Shown in pieces: positions 15,730 through 23,210 of a stretch of 64,000 nt of DNA. Below the pieces are notes generated by a model. The model was not told where the DNA came from. It saw nothing but the letters and a program-made list of their open reading frames with translations, and did no database searches. How positions within the stretch are numbered: position 1 is the stretch's first letter; every line of letters begins with the position of its first letter. A program made the position numbers and the translations under genes. This DNA comes from Bacillota bacterium (GTDB taxonomy: Bacteria; Bacillota; Clostridia; Peptostreptococcales; Anaerovoracaceae): contig JAFSCP010000045.1 in the NCBI GenBank assembly GCA_017436705.1, forward strand, positions 49,615-113,614, in the 5' to 3' direction.

Positions 15730-16950
15730 ATGGAAAACAGGAGAAGAGAGATTATAGAAGAAATTTTTAAGGCGGTGTTACTTGCAGCATTTCTGGGAGG
15801 AGTTGTGTTTTTCGCCAGTGTGTTTGCGTTTTTAGGAATGCTGCCCCTTTATGGGGCCGTGCTGGTGCCGGTTGTTGGCGTCGCGGCAATAATCCTTATA
15901 GTGATTCTGGCTTGCAGCTTTTCAGGGCCGAAGCTGAAACGCAGGGCCCTTGCAGTGTTCTGTCTGATTCTGGCGGGCAGCGCAGTTTACGGAGTCTGGG
16001 GGTGGCACGACAGCGGAATTGCAGAGCTTGAAGAAAGGGACAATCTGCTCTGGAAGTACGGGCCGTTTGAGGAAGAAAGTCTGGTGGCAACTCTGGATGA
16101 AGAGGCTGACCTGAAATTCAGCGCGCAGGAAGCAGAATCCCTGAGGCTGGACGGGGCTACGGCGCTTTACCCGGTGTATTCTGCTTTTGTAAGGGCTACT
16201 TTCCCGGAAGGTGATTACAGGGTATATGACGGGACGGATGATGGTTACGGACAGATAACCTGCAGCGGCACTACTCATGCGTACCAGCGTCTTCTTGAAG
16301 GCAGGACCGACATGATTTTCGTGGCAGGTCCGTCTCAGGCACAGCTGGAAATGGCTGAGGCTGCAGGCATGGAGTATCACCTTACACCAATCGGCAGGGA
16401 GGCCTTCGTTTTTTTTGTAAACAGCAAAAATCAGGTGGAAGGCCTTACTGTGGAGCAGGTGCAGGGCATCTACTCCGGCGAAATCACAAATTGGAAAGAA
16501 CTCGGCGGAAAGAACCAGAAAATCAGGCCTTTCCAGCGGGCAGCAAACAGCGGCAGCCAGACTGCACTGGAAAGACTGATGGGAGATATTCCGATCATTG
16601 AGCCCGAAGAAAGGGACCGCATAGCAGGTATGGGCGGCATCATCCGCGAAGTGGCAAGTTACAAGAATTACGACAATGCGATTGGATTTTCTTTCAGATT
16701 CTATTCAACTGAAATGGTGAAAAACGGGGATATCAGACTGCTGGCGCTGGACGGCGTGCTTCCGACCAAGGAGACCATAAGGGACGGCAGCTACCCGGTT
16801 TCAAATAGGTTCTTCGCGGTGACTGCGGCGCCTGTGGGCGAGCCTGCACCGCAGGAAACAGACGGAGCTATCAAGGATTTACTGGACTGGATTCTTTCTG
16901 AGGAGGGCCAGGAACTGGTTGAAAAGACAGGGTATGTGTCCCTGTCTTGA
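15730..16950 (+). CDS. Membrane-tethered PstS-like substrate-binding protein
   Basis: A 406-residue protein. The first 95 residues hold three hydrophobic helices instead of a signal peptide. The rest (about 135-400) resembles a phosphate-type periplasmic binding protein: LDGATALYPVYSAFV, SGTTHAYQRLLEG, FFVNSKNQVEGLTVEQVQGIYSGEITNW in several parts, and RAANSGSQTALER. PstS proteins bind phosphate for an ABC importer, but no pstC, pstA or pstB is nearby. A free-standing, membrane-bound binding domain next to an HTH regulator suggests sensing rather than transport. The ligand is unproven. Confidence 0.78.
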   Translation: MENRRREIIEEIFKAVLLAAFLGGVVFFASVFAFLGMLPLYGAVLVPVVGVAAIILIVILACSFSGPKLKRRALAVFCLILAGSAVYGVWGWHDSGIAELEERDNLLWKYGPFEEESLVATLDEEADLKFSAQEAESLRLDGATALYPVYSAFVRATFPEGDYRVYDGTDDGYGQITCSGTTHAYQRLLEGRTDMIFVAGPSQAQLEMAEAAGMEYHLTPIGREAFVFFVNSKNQVEGLTVEQVQGIYSGEITNWKELGGKNQKIRPFQRAANSGSQTALERLMGDIPIIEPEERDRIAGMGGIIREVASYKNYDNAIGFSFRFYSTEMVKNGDIRLLALDGVLPTKETIRDGSYPVSNRFFAVTAAPVGEPAPQETDGAIKDLLDWILSEEGQELVEKTGYVSLS

Positions 16951-16963
16951 AGAGGAATATTTT

Positions 16964-17530
16964 ATGGGAAGAATAGTGTGTTTCGGTGATTCGAATACTT
17001 ACGGCTACGACCCAGTGACCATGCGGTACGGCTCAGAAAACCGCTGGCCTGACCTCCTTGCACAGATGCAGGATAAAGAGGTTGTAAACATGGGGCTCAA
17101 TGGCAGAGAAATACCTTCGCCATGGTATGCAGAAAAGCTGGCTGACGCAGTGCAGCCTGATGACCTGCTTCTGGTTATGCTGGGCAGCAACGATCTGCTG
17201 CTTGAAGGCAGGTCGGCGGCGGAGGCAGCGGCCAGCATGAAAGCCTTCCTGCTGGCCCTGCCGGCGGCCTTCTGGAGTCTGGACAAGGCCGCCCCGGAAA
17301 TCATTCTGATTTCCCCGCCGCCAATGACCCGCGGTTTCTGGGTTACTGCTGACAGCATAGTACAGGAGTCAGAATTGCTGGCGGACCATTATGAAGAACT
17401 GGCAGACAGTCTTGATATTGGTTTTCTTGATGCCGGAAAGTGGAAAATTGAATTGACCTTTGATGGAGTACATTTTACTGAAGCGGGCCACCATGCTTTT
17501 GCAGATGGTATCGCAGCAGCAATAATATAA
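16964..17530 (+). CDS. SGNH/GDSL-family hydrolase
   Basis: A 188-residue SGNH hydrolase. Block I FGDSNTYG holds the serine nucleophile near residue 9, block III has GSND near residue 75, and block V DGVHFTEAGH has the catalytic Asp and His near residues 170-173. It lacks a signal peptide, so an intracellular esterase or acyl/aryl hydrolase is likely. A longer in-frame start at 16919 lies inside the upstream gene; ATG 16964 begins right at the domain. The substrate is unknown. Confidence 0.85.
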   Translation: MGRIVCFGDSNTYGYDPVTMRYGSENRWPDLLAQMQDKEVVNMGLNGREIPSPWYAEKLADAVQPDDLLLVMLGSNDLLLEGRSAAEAAASMKAFLLALPAAFWSLDKAAPEIILISPPPMTRGFWVTADSIVQESELLADHYEELADSLDIGFLDAGKWKIELTFDGVHFTEAGHHAFADGIAAAII

Positions 17531-17570
17531 TTGGAAATGGATTTGATAGTTGAGAAAAGGGGGACTGACT

Positions 17571-18365
17571 ATGACAATCAATCTGAAGTACCCGGTACTT
17601 CTGATACACGGACTCAACGGCCGCGACCATTCAAAGTCAACGTACTGGGGAAGAATCCCTGAAAGCCTGCGATCAGAAGGGGTGCAGGTATATTTCGGCG
17701 GAGGTCATGCCTGGACAACAATTGAGTATAACGGGGAAATAATCGCAGAGACTCTGCGCCGTATCATAGGGTCAGGGGCATGTGAAAAAGTCAATATCAT
17801 TGCTCACTCCAAGGGAGGTCTTGAGGCAAGATACATAATTTCGCAGCTGGAAATGGCACCTTATGTTGCCTCACTGACCACAATAGCTACGCCGCACCGT
17901 GGTCTGAAAACTCTGGACATTCTTCATGATCACCGCTGGGCACTGAACGTAATTGCGCCTTTTGTAAACCTGTATGCCCGGGTTTTCCGCCATGACAGAA
18001 AGCCGGATGCAGAGCAGGTTTTGCTGCAGCTTTCTGCAAAAAACTGTGAAGAATTCAACCGCAGAACTCCTGATTCTGACGGAGTATATTATCAGAGCTT
18101 TGCATCGGTCATGGAAAAAAACAGCGACGACTGGGCGCTGATTATCACACACAACTTATTCCGAATTTTTGACGGACCCAACGATGGTATGGTTCCGCTG
18201 ACTTCTGCACCATGTGGTGAACACCGCCGGATTCCTGCGGGTAAAGCAGGCCGCGGCATTTCCCACAATACCAATGTGGACCTGTGGAAACGTACAGTTC
18301 AGGGGTTCGATGCACCGGGGTTTTATGTGGAAGTTGTAAAGGAACTGGCGGAAAAAGGGTTTTAA
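17571..18365 (+). CDS. Triacylglycerol lipase-like alpha/beta hydrolase
   Basis: A 264-residue alpha/beta hydrolase. The oxyanion segment LLIHGLNGRD is at the start, and the nucleophile elbow AHSKGG (about residues 83-88) is followed by ARYIISQL and ATPHRG, as in bacterial lipases and PGAP1-like hydrolases. Asp and His candidates lie in the last third (GPNDGMVP and GISHNTNVD). There is no secretion signal, so it probably acts inside the cell on lipid or ester substrates. ATG 17571 is preferred over the upstream TTG at 17550, because a GGGGG stretch precedes it. Confidence 0.82.
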   Translation: MTINLKYPVLLIHGLNGRDHSKSTYWGRIPESLRSEGVQVYFGGGHAWTTIEYNGEIIAETLRRIIGSGACEKVNIIAHSKGGLEARYIISQLEMAPYVASLTTIATPHRGLKTLDILHDHRWALNVIAPFVNLYARVFRHDRKPDAEQVLLQLSAKNCEEFNRRTPDSDGVYYQSFASVMEKNSDDWALIITHNLFRIFDGPNDGMVPLTSAPCGEHRRIPAGKAGRGISHNTNVDLWKRTVQGFDAPGFYVEVVKELAEKGF

Positions 18366-18377
18366 TATGTATGCACG

Positions 18378-18404
18378 AAAGAGCTGCAGACGCGGCTCTT
18401 TTTG
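18378..18404 (+). terminator. Intrinsic terminator
   Basis: AAAGAGCTGC pairs with GCGGCTCTTT, with one wobble, around an AGAC loop and is followed by T residues. Confidence 0.85.
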
Positions 18405-18461
18405 CTTGCAATAAAATGTATTAAATGGTAAAATAAGGAATATGAAATCGTGTGATGTGCG

Positions 18462-18511
18462 ATGTCAATAACTTTTAAGTTATTGACATTTTGATAACTT
18501 TTAAGTATAAT
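18462..18511 (+). promoter_or_regulatory. Promoter and two-site operator of the HigBA-like toxin-antitoxin operon
   Basis: TTGACA (18483-18488) and TATAAT (18506-18511) are 17 bases apart. A perfect palindrome with 13-bp arms and a TT centre runs from 18462 to 18489 and covers the -35 box. Its core ATAACTTTTAAGT (18468-18480) recurs at 18494-18506, between -35 and -10, exactly 26 bases later. Two operator sites over one promoter is the usual design for antitoxin autoregulation. Confidence 0.85.
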
Positions 18512-18524
18512 AAAGGAGAAGGAA

Positions 18525-18890
18525 ATGTACAAAATTATTTTCTATAAAAACGCGCGTGGTGAGGAACCGGTACTGGAATATATAAAAGACCTTTCTGAGC
18601 AAGAAAATAAAGAAGCACGTATAAAGCTGAAAAAGATTGTATCTTACATAGATGTTCTGAGCAAAAATGGAACAGCAGCAGGGTTTCCGTACATAAAACA
18701 TCTGGAAGGTGAAATCTGGGAACTCAGACCAGCTCGTGACAGAATTTTGTTTGCAGCATATGTTAATAATAGTTTTATACTATTACACAGTTTTGTGAAA
18801 AAAACTCAGAAAACACCACGGCGTGAACTAATAAAAGCAATATCAGAACTTGATGAATATAAAGAAAGGGATGAAAATAATGGCATTTGA
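18525..18890 (+). CDS. RelE/HigB-type toxin (Gp49-like family)
   Basis: A 121-residue basic protein of the phage Gp49-like/HigB branch of the RelE superfamily. It has IIFYKNARGEEPVLEYIKDL at its start, HLEGEIWELRPARDRILFAAY in the core and a C-terminal KKTQKTPRRELIKA basic segment. These toxins cleave mRNA in the ribosome. AAGGAG precedes the ATG. The toxin gene comes first and the antitoxin second, the order typical of HigBA. The antitoxin reading frame overlaps its last 20 bases. Confidence 0.88.
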   Translation: MYKIIFYKNARGEEPVLEYIKDLSEQENKEARIKLKKIVSYIDVLSKNGTAAGFPYIKHLEGEIWELRPARDRILFAAYVNNSFILLHSFVKKTQKTPRRELIKAISELDEYKERDENNGI

Positions 18891-19173
18891 CGAAAATGGA
18901 TACAGACTTTGGGATGATGAACTCAAGCGTGAGCTTTTAACGCCTGAAGAAATTGATGAGTGTGATCGGTGGGTTGAGCTGGTAGGAGAAATGATCAGAA
19001 TCCGTGAAGAACTGAAGCTGAGCCAGAAAAAACTTGAAGAAATGTCAGGTGTGAAGCAGCCCGTTATTGCACGGCTGGAAAGATGCCAGACAAATCCACG
19101 CCTTGAAACCGTGCTCAAAATACTCAGACCGATGGGAAAAACACTGAAAATTGTGCCTATAGAAGAAAAATAA
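18871..19173 (+). CDS. HigA-type XRE antitoxin
   Basis: A protein of about 100 residues. An N-terminal segment of about 40 residues is followed by an XRE helix-turn-helix (REELKLSQKKLEEMSGVKQP and ARLERCQTNPRLETVLKIL). HigA antitoxins bind their toxin and repress the operon. ATG 18871 has a GAAAGGG sequence upstream; ATG 18880 (MAFDENG) is an equally plausible start. The two operator copies upstream of the toxin gene are its likely targets. Confidence 0.87.
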   Translation: MKIMAFDENGYRLWDDELKRELLTPEEIDECDRWVELVGEMIRIREELKLSQKKLEEMSGVKQPVIARLERCQTNPRLETVLKILRPMGKTLKIVPIEEK

Positions 19174-19185
19174 AAGCAAAATCTC

Positions 19186-19216
19186 TTGACTGTGTAGCAG
19201 GTACATAGCTTAATAT
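19186..19216 (+). promoter_or_regulatory. MerR-type promoter with 19-base spacer
   Basis: TTGACT (19186-19191) and TAATAT (19211-19216) are separated by 19 bases, the overlong spacing used by MerR-activated promoters. The spacer holds an imperfect dyad, CTGTGTA-GCAGG-TACATAG. It stands directly before a merR-like remnant. Confidence 0.5.
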
Positions 19217-19249
19217 ATGCCTGAGAATACAGGGAAGGAGGAATGTGTG

Positions 19250-19309
19250 GTGACAATTAAAGAGGTAGAACGGCTTACAGGGATGATTCGTGAGAATATT
19301 CGTTTATGA
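19250..19309 (+). pseudogene. MerR-family regulator relic (5' fragment only)
   Basis: A GTG with AAGGAGG 8 bases upstream opens a frame reading VTIKEVERLTGMIRENIRL and then TGA at 19307. This is the start of a MerR helix-turn-helix, which normally continues as ENIRFYExEGL. A two-base loss in the CGTTTATGAA stretch would explain the break, since adding TT restores RFYE. The downstream frame (MEDAVYTIK...) is not MerR-like, so more than a simple frameshift has happened. Ribosome site and MerR-type promoter are still intact. Confidence 0.6.
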
Positions 19310-19322
19310 AATGGAGGACGCA

Positions 19323-19517
19323 GTGTATACGATAAAAACCTACAGTGGCAGAAGTTTTCACACTGAAGCTAATGGTGTTGAAATAGACTGCATAGTGAAT
19401 TATACAGGATTGCAACAACATGAGACCAACGGAGGGATTTTCCTTACACCTGCGGATTATGGAGATAACACGTATAATTCGTATACAATCACATTTACAA
19501 TGAAAAAACTGGACTAG
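19323..19517 (+). CDS. Small protein of unknown function after the merR relic
   Basis: A frame of 64 codons starting at GTG 19323, five bases after GGAGG; GTG 19290 and ATG 19311 are longer in-frame alternatives. The product is soluble, rich in Thr, Asn and Tyr, and has no motif I recognise. It ends at a strong terminator, which supports expression. It may be new coding sequence fused to, or inserted into, the old merR gene. Confidence 0.45.
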   Translation: MYTIKTYSGRSFHTEANGVEIDCIVNYTGLQQHETNGGIFLTPADYGDNTYNSYTITFTMKKLD

Positions 19518-19543
19518 CCAAACGGCCGGTCCAGTTTGTTTTT
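19506..19543. terminator. Terminator between convergent genes
   Basis: AAACTGGAC (19506-19514) pairs with GTCCAGTTT (19529-19537), followed by GTTTTTT. The left arm overlaps the last codons of the preceding small gene. Confidence 0.85.
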
Positions 19544-19552
19544 TAAAGAAAT

Positions 19553-20677
19553 TTATTTAATAGATACATGCTGATGAGAAAGGATGTGCCAGCTTTCTCC
19601 GCTTTTCTGAAGAACCAGCATGGCTGCACCGTCTTGTCTTGGTACGGTCCAGAGTGTAACTGTGTCACCGGATTTCTCTCCATAAGCCGGTGCGAACATA
19701 CCGCGGCCCATATCTGAAGTGTAATTATAGAATGAGTCGTACTCCTCCAGGTAAGCAACGCCGGATGTGTCCAGGTCTGCAGTGGTAATGCCTGCATATC
19801 TGCTCAGAGCTTCATCCACTTCGCTGCGTGAATACTTATGAATGGGAACCGGCATGGAGTCAAGGCTTTCAATTTCTTTAAACGGCCAGATTTCCACTCC
19901 TCTCAGCAACTCAAACTCTTCATCGGTGACGGTAGTGTCTATACTGTCACCAGGAAAGTATCGCATGAATGGTTCGAAGTCCAGAGCGCGGATATCATCA
20001 TAAAACGAAGTGAAAAAACAGTGTATTTTTTCTGTAATATTGGAATTCATAGCTCTGGATTCGGTGAAGTCGACGAATGAATCAAGTTCTTCTGAAGTCA
20101 GGACTTCACCTCCGGTACTAAATAACTGTGCAGCACGAGCTTCATCGTACCAATTGATAAAGGTATCGCGAATCATGTAACTTGCCTGCTTCGGTTCACT
20201 GTTGTGTTCGCCGGCAATCTTTGGCAGGGTAAAAAAACCTTCTCTCTGCGGTGAAACTACATGAATATAGTGGCCCACCTGTAGAGATGTCCTGAACAGA
20301 GAAATGTCTGAACCGGCATTGCTCAGCTCAAAGACGAGTTGAATGTCTGCGTTTAGTCCGGATGTTGATGGTTGTTCGCATTCTTTCCACGTGAAATTTT
20401 TTAGCTTTTCAATATAGCTTCCTGCACGGATGGCATCATTTGCAGCGCAGGTGTTGGTCACTTCGCCATCATAAAACACCAGATTCGCTTCTGAAAGATT
20501 TATGGATTCAAAAATCCCATTCAGGTCAGATACGGTCAGCATCAGCTCGTCTGTAACTGGTTCCTGTGTAATATCCTCTTGTGTAACGTTTTCCTCGATT
20601 TCGTTGTTGGTATCACTGCAGCCAGCTGCAAATAGTAACAGGACAATGCATAATACAGAAAATAATTTTTTACTCAT
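19553..20677 (-). CDS. Lipoprotein of unknown function
   Basis: A 374-residue protein with a lipoprotein signal peptide: basic start, hydrophobic stretch and lipobox FAAGC with the acylated cysteine at residue 20. An acidic linker follows, then a mostly soluble extracytoplasmic domain without a motif I know. The C-terminal 60 residues (VTLWTVPRQDGAAMLVLQ and WHILSHQHVSIK) look like a small beta sheet. It would be attached to the outer face of the membrane. It lies alone between a terminator and birA. Confidence 0.75.
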   Translation of the reverse strand: MSKKLFSVLCIVLLLFAAGCSDTNNEIEENVTQEDITQEPVTDELMLTVSDLNGIFESINLSEANLVFYDGEVTNTCAANDAIRAGSYIEKLKNFTWKECEQPSTSGLNADIQLVFELSNAGSDISLFRTSLQVGHYIHVVSPQREGFFTLPKIAGEHNSEPKQASYMIRDTFINWYDEARAAQLFSTGGEVLTSEELDSFVDFTESRAMNSNITEKIHCFFTSFYDDIRALDFEPFMRYFPGDSIDTTVTDEEFELLRGVEIWPFKEIESLDSMPVPIHKYSRSEVDEALSRYAGITTADLDTSGVAYLEEYDSFYNYTSDMGRGMFAPAYGEKSGDTVTLWTVPRQDGAAMLVLQKSGESWHILSHQHVSIK

Positions 20678-20716
20678 ATCAGTAACCCCCTTTTTGATTT
20701 ATCAAGTTAACTTGTT

Positions 20717-21727
20717 TTACTCCCAGCCCTTGCGCACAGTGATTTCACCTGTGGTCAGGGTCTCCATTTCTCTTGAGCGGCGGCCTTCGAGGAACTCAAT
20801 TACAAGACCTCCGTTTTCGTCGATGTCGATGGCGCGGGCGCGGATGCCTTCGCTCAGCCTGTTTTCAGGGCGTCCGATGGATCTGGCGATTGCCGGGTTG
20901 AAAATCATAATCTGCTCGCCGAGTATGAAAGATCGGGACTTGTATTCGCGGAGCATCTGGACTTTGTTGAAGTCTGCCAGCATACCGAAGAATTCGTTGG
21001 CGATGGCTGCAGCCAGTTCGTTTCTTGAAAATTCTTTCTGCGGGTTTTCAAGATATGTGGCTATGTCTTTCAGTTCTTCAGGCAGGGCTGCCTCAAAGCA
21101 GTTGACGCCGATGCCTACGATGATTTTTTCGATGCGGCCTGTCTCAAAGTTGCTTTCGGCTTCGGTGAGAATGCCGCAGACTTTTTTACCGTTTAAATAT
21201 ATGTCGTTTACCCATTTGATTTTAGGATTCAGGCCTGTGACACGCTCGATGGCGCGGGCGGCCGCCACCGCCGACATGGCGGTGGTGAGCATGGCTCTGT
21301 CCAGGCCGAAATCGGGCTGGAAGGCCATGGACATGTAGAGTCCTGCTCCGGCAGGCGAGTGGAAAGTCCTGCCCAGCCTGCCGCGGCCGCCCGTCTGCTC
21401 ATTGGCAAGAACGATCTGCGGCAGTGACAGGTCTTTGAAAGCCTTTGCTTCGTTGTTGGTGGAGCCGGTCTTTTCCATGACTGTTATTCTGCATGGGTGT
21501 TTTATATTTTCTTTCAGGTAGTCCGCGCTGAGGATATCGCCGGTATTTACCAGGCGGTAGCCCCGGGACGGCATGCTTTCTATTTCATATCCCTGGTCCT
21601 GAAGTTTCTTTACTGCTTTCCACACTGAATTGCGTGAGATGCCCAGCTGGTCAGCAATTTCCTGGCCGGAGATATATGTACCGGTATTTTCGGTGAGTAA
21701 TTCTAAAAGGGTGAGTTTGGTCGACAT
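20717..21727 (-). CDS. birA: BirA: biotin--[acetyl-CoA-carboxylase] ligase and repressor
   Basis: A 336-residue bifunctional BirA. The N-terminal winged helix (about 5-60; ISGQEIADQLGISRNSVWKA) is followed by the biotinyl-AMP ligase domain with the GRGRLGRTF loop near residue 110 and the IKWVNDIYL segment. It attaches biotin to carboxylases and, in the bifunctional type, represses biotin genes. The in-frame ATG at 21742 is less likely than ATG 21727, which has GAGGTG upstream. A perfect promoter lies about 38-66 bases upstream. No biotin synthesis gene is in the window. Confidence 0.93.
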   Translation of the reverse strand: MSTKLTLLELLTENTGTYISGQEIADQLGISRNSVWKAVKKLQDQGYEIESMPSRGYRLVNTGDILSADYLKENIKHPCRITVMEKTGSTNNEAKAFKDLSLPQIVLANEQTGGRGRLGRTFHSPAGAGLYMSMAFQPDFGLDRAMLTTAMSAVAAARAIERVTGLNPKIKWVNDIYLNGKKVCGILTEAESNFETGRIEKIIVGIGVNCFEAALPEELKDIATYLENPQKEFSRNELAAAIANEFFGMLADFNKVQMLREYKSRSFILGEQIMIFNPAIARSIGRPENRLSEGIRARAIDIDENGGLVIEFLEGRRSREMETLTTGEITVRKGWE

Positions 21728-21764
21728 TTTTCGACACCTCATTTCTGTTTATTTCTTTGGTTTC

Positions 21765-21793
21765 AGTATAATATCGTCAGAATTCTTTGTCAA
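21765..21793 (-). promoter_or_regulatory. Promoter of birA
   Basis: On the minus strand, TTGACA (21793-21788) and TATACT (21770-21765) are 17 bases apart, about 38 bases ahead of the birA start. I saw no clear BirA operator dyad. Confidence 0.7.
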
Positions 21794-21943
21794 CCACCAC
21801 TCGCGCTGACAGGGTGACATTTGACGACACAGCATTTTTCAATGTTTTCATACTCTTCACAGTCTTTTCACTTTAAAAATAATGTAGATAGTGTTATACT
21901 ATATAATGGTATAATGTGTGATATCAATTATGGAGGCTAATCA

Positions 21944-23194
21944 ATGGAAAAAATCATAGCAATTGCTATTTTAGTAATGTTTTCAGCATATTTTTCGGCA
22001 ACTGAAACCGCATTTACTTCTTTAAACAGAATAAGAATAAAAAATCTGGCAAACGACGGAGACCGCAAGGCAAAAAATGTACAGGAGCTTTCAGAGCGTT
22101 ATGACAGCCTGCTTTCAACCATTCTTGTGGGAAACAACATTGTAAACATTGCAATGTCATCAATTGCCACAGTACTTTTTATCGAGCTCAATCCGGTATA
22201 CGGCGCAACCATTGCAACTGCAGTAATCACAGTTGTTGTACTGATTTTCGGGGAAATATCACCGAAGAATCTGGCCAAGGAGCAGCCTGAAAAATTTGCA
22301 ATGTTTTCAGCACCGCTCATAAGGGTTTTCATGGTGGTACTTGCACCGGTAAACTGGATCTTCGGCCTGTGGAAAAAGCTTCTTGCCAAGCTTTTCAACG
22401 CAGACGGCGTGAACCCTATTACAGAAGATGAACTTCTTACCATCGTTGAAGAAGCTGAAACTGAAGGCGGTATCGACGAAGATCAGAGCGAGCTCATCCA
22501 GAATGCTATCGAGTTCAACGAACTTGAAGCCTGGGACGTGCTCACACCGCGTGTAGATATTCAGGCAATAGAGATTGATGAGTCTCAGGAAGACATTGCG
22601 GAACTTTTCCGCACAACAGGTTTTTCAAGACTGCCTGTTTATGAAGACGACCTGGACAACATCGTGGGCGTTCTCAACCAGAAAGACTTCCACAACTACA
22701 TCAAGGGTACTGACAAATCTATTTCTGAATACGTGAAGCCTGTAATTTTCGTGGCTGGTTCCATGAAGATTGCCCAGCTTCTCAAGCGTCTTCAGACTGT
22801 AAAGACTCACATCGCTATCATCGTCGACGAGTACGGCGGAACTTCCGGGCTTGTCACAATGGAAGATATTATTGAGGAACTGGTGGGCGAAATCTACGAC
22901 GAACACGACGCTGTTGCTACTCAGGATATCGTTCAGCAGCAGGATGGCACTTACAGAGTCCTCTGCGGCACCAACATAGATAAAATGTTCGATTTCTTCG
23001 ATGTGGAAGAAGAAATTGATGCAACTACAGTCAACGGCTGGGTTGTGCTCCAGATTGACAAACTGGCCGAAGTGGGCGACCACTTTATCTATGAAGCGGA
23101 CTACAAGCGCTTTGATGTAACTGTAACCAAGGCTGATGCAAGAAAATCTTTGGAAATCAATATGACGGTAACAGAGTTGCCGCGTGAAGAATAG
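21944..23194 (+). CDS. CorC/HlyC-family membrane protein (CNNM/DUF21 plus CBS domains)
   Basis: A 416-residue protein. The N-terminal DUF21/CNNM membrane domain (about 1-135) starts [18 protein letters not shown], followed by an acidic linker, a CBS pair (about 190-320, with [10 protein letters not shown] and [16 protein letters not shown]) and the C-terminal CorC_HlyC domain. Relatives are linked to magnesium or cobalt efflux and magnesium homeostasis. It is separated from secA by 16 bases, so secA may be co-transcribed. The name hemolysin is historical and should not be read as a toxin. Confidence 0.9.
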   Translation: MEKIIAIAILVMFSAYFSATETAFTSLNRIRIKNLANDGDRKAKNVQELSERYDSLLSTILVGNNIVNIAMSSIATVLFIELNPVYGATIATAVITVVVLIFGEISPKNLAKEQPEKFAMFSAPLIRVFMVVLAPVNWIFGLWKKLLAKLFNADGVNPITEDELLTIVEEAETEGGIDEDQSELIQNAIEFNELEAWDVLTPRVDIQAIEIDESQEDIAELFRTTGFSRLPVYEDDLDNIVGVLNQKDFHNYIKGTDKSISEYVKPVIFVAGSMKIAQLLKRLQTVKTHIAIIVDEYGGTSGLVTMEDIIEELVGEIYDEHDAVATQDIVQQQDGTYRVLCGTNIDKMFDFFDVEEEIDATTVNGWVVLQIDKLAEVGDHFIYEADYKRFDVTVTKADARKSLEINMTVTELPREE

Positions 23195-23210
23195 AAAGGG
23201 GATAATCTCA

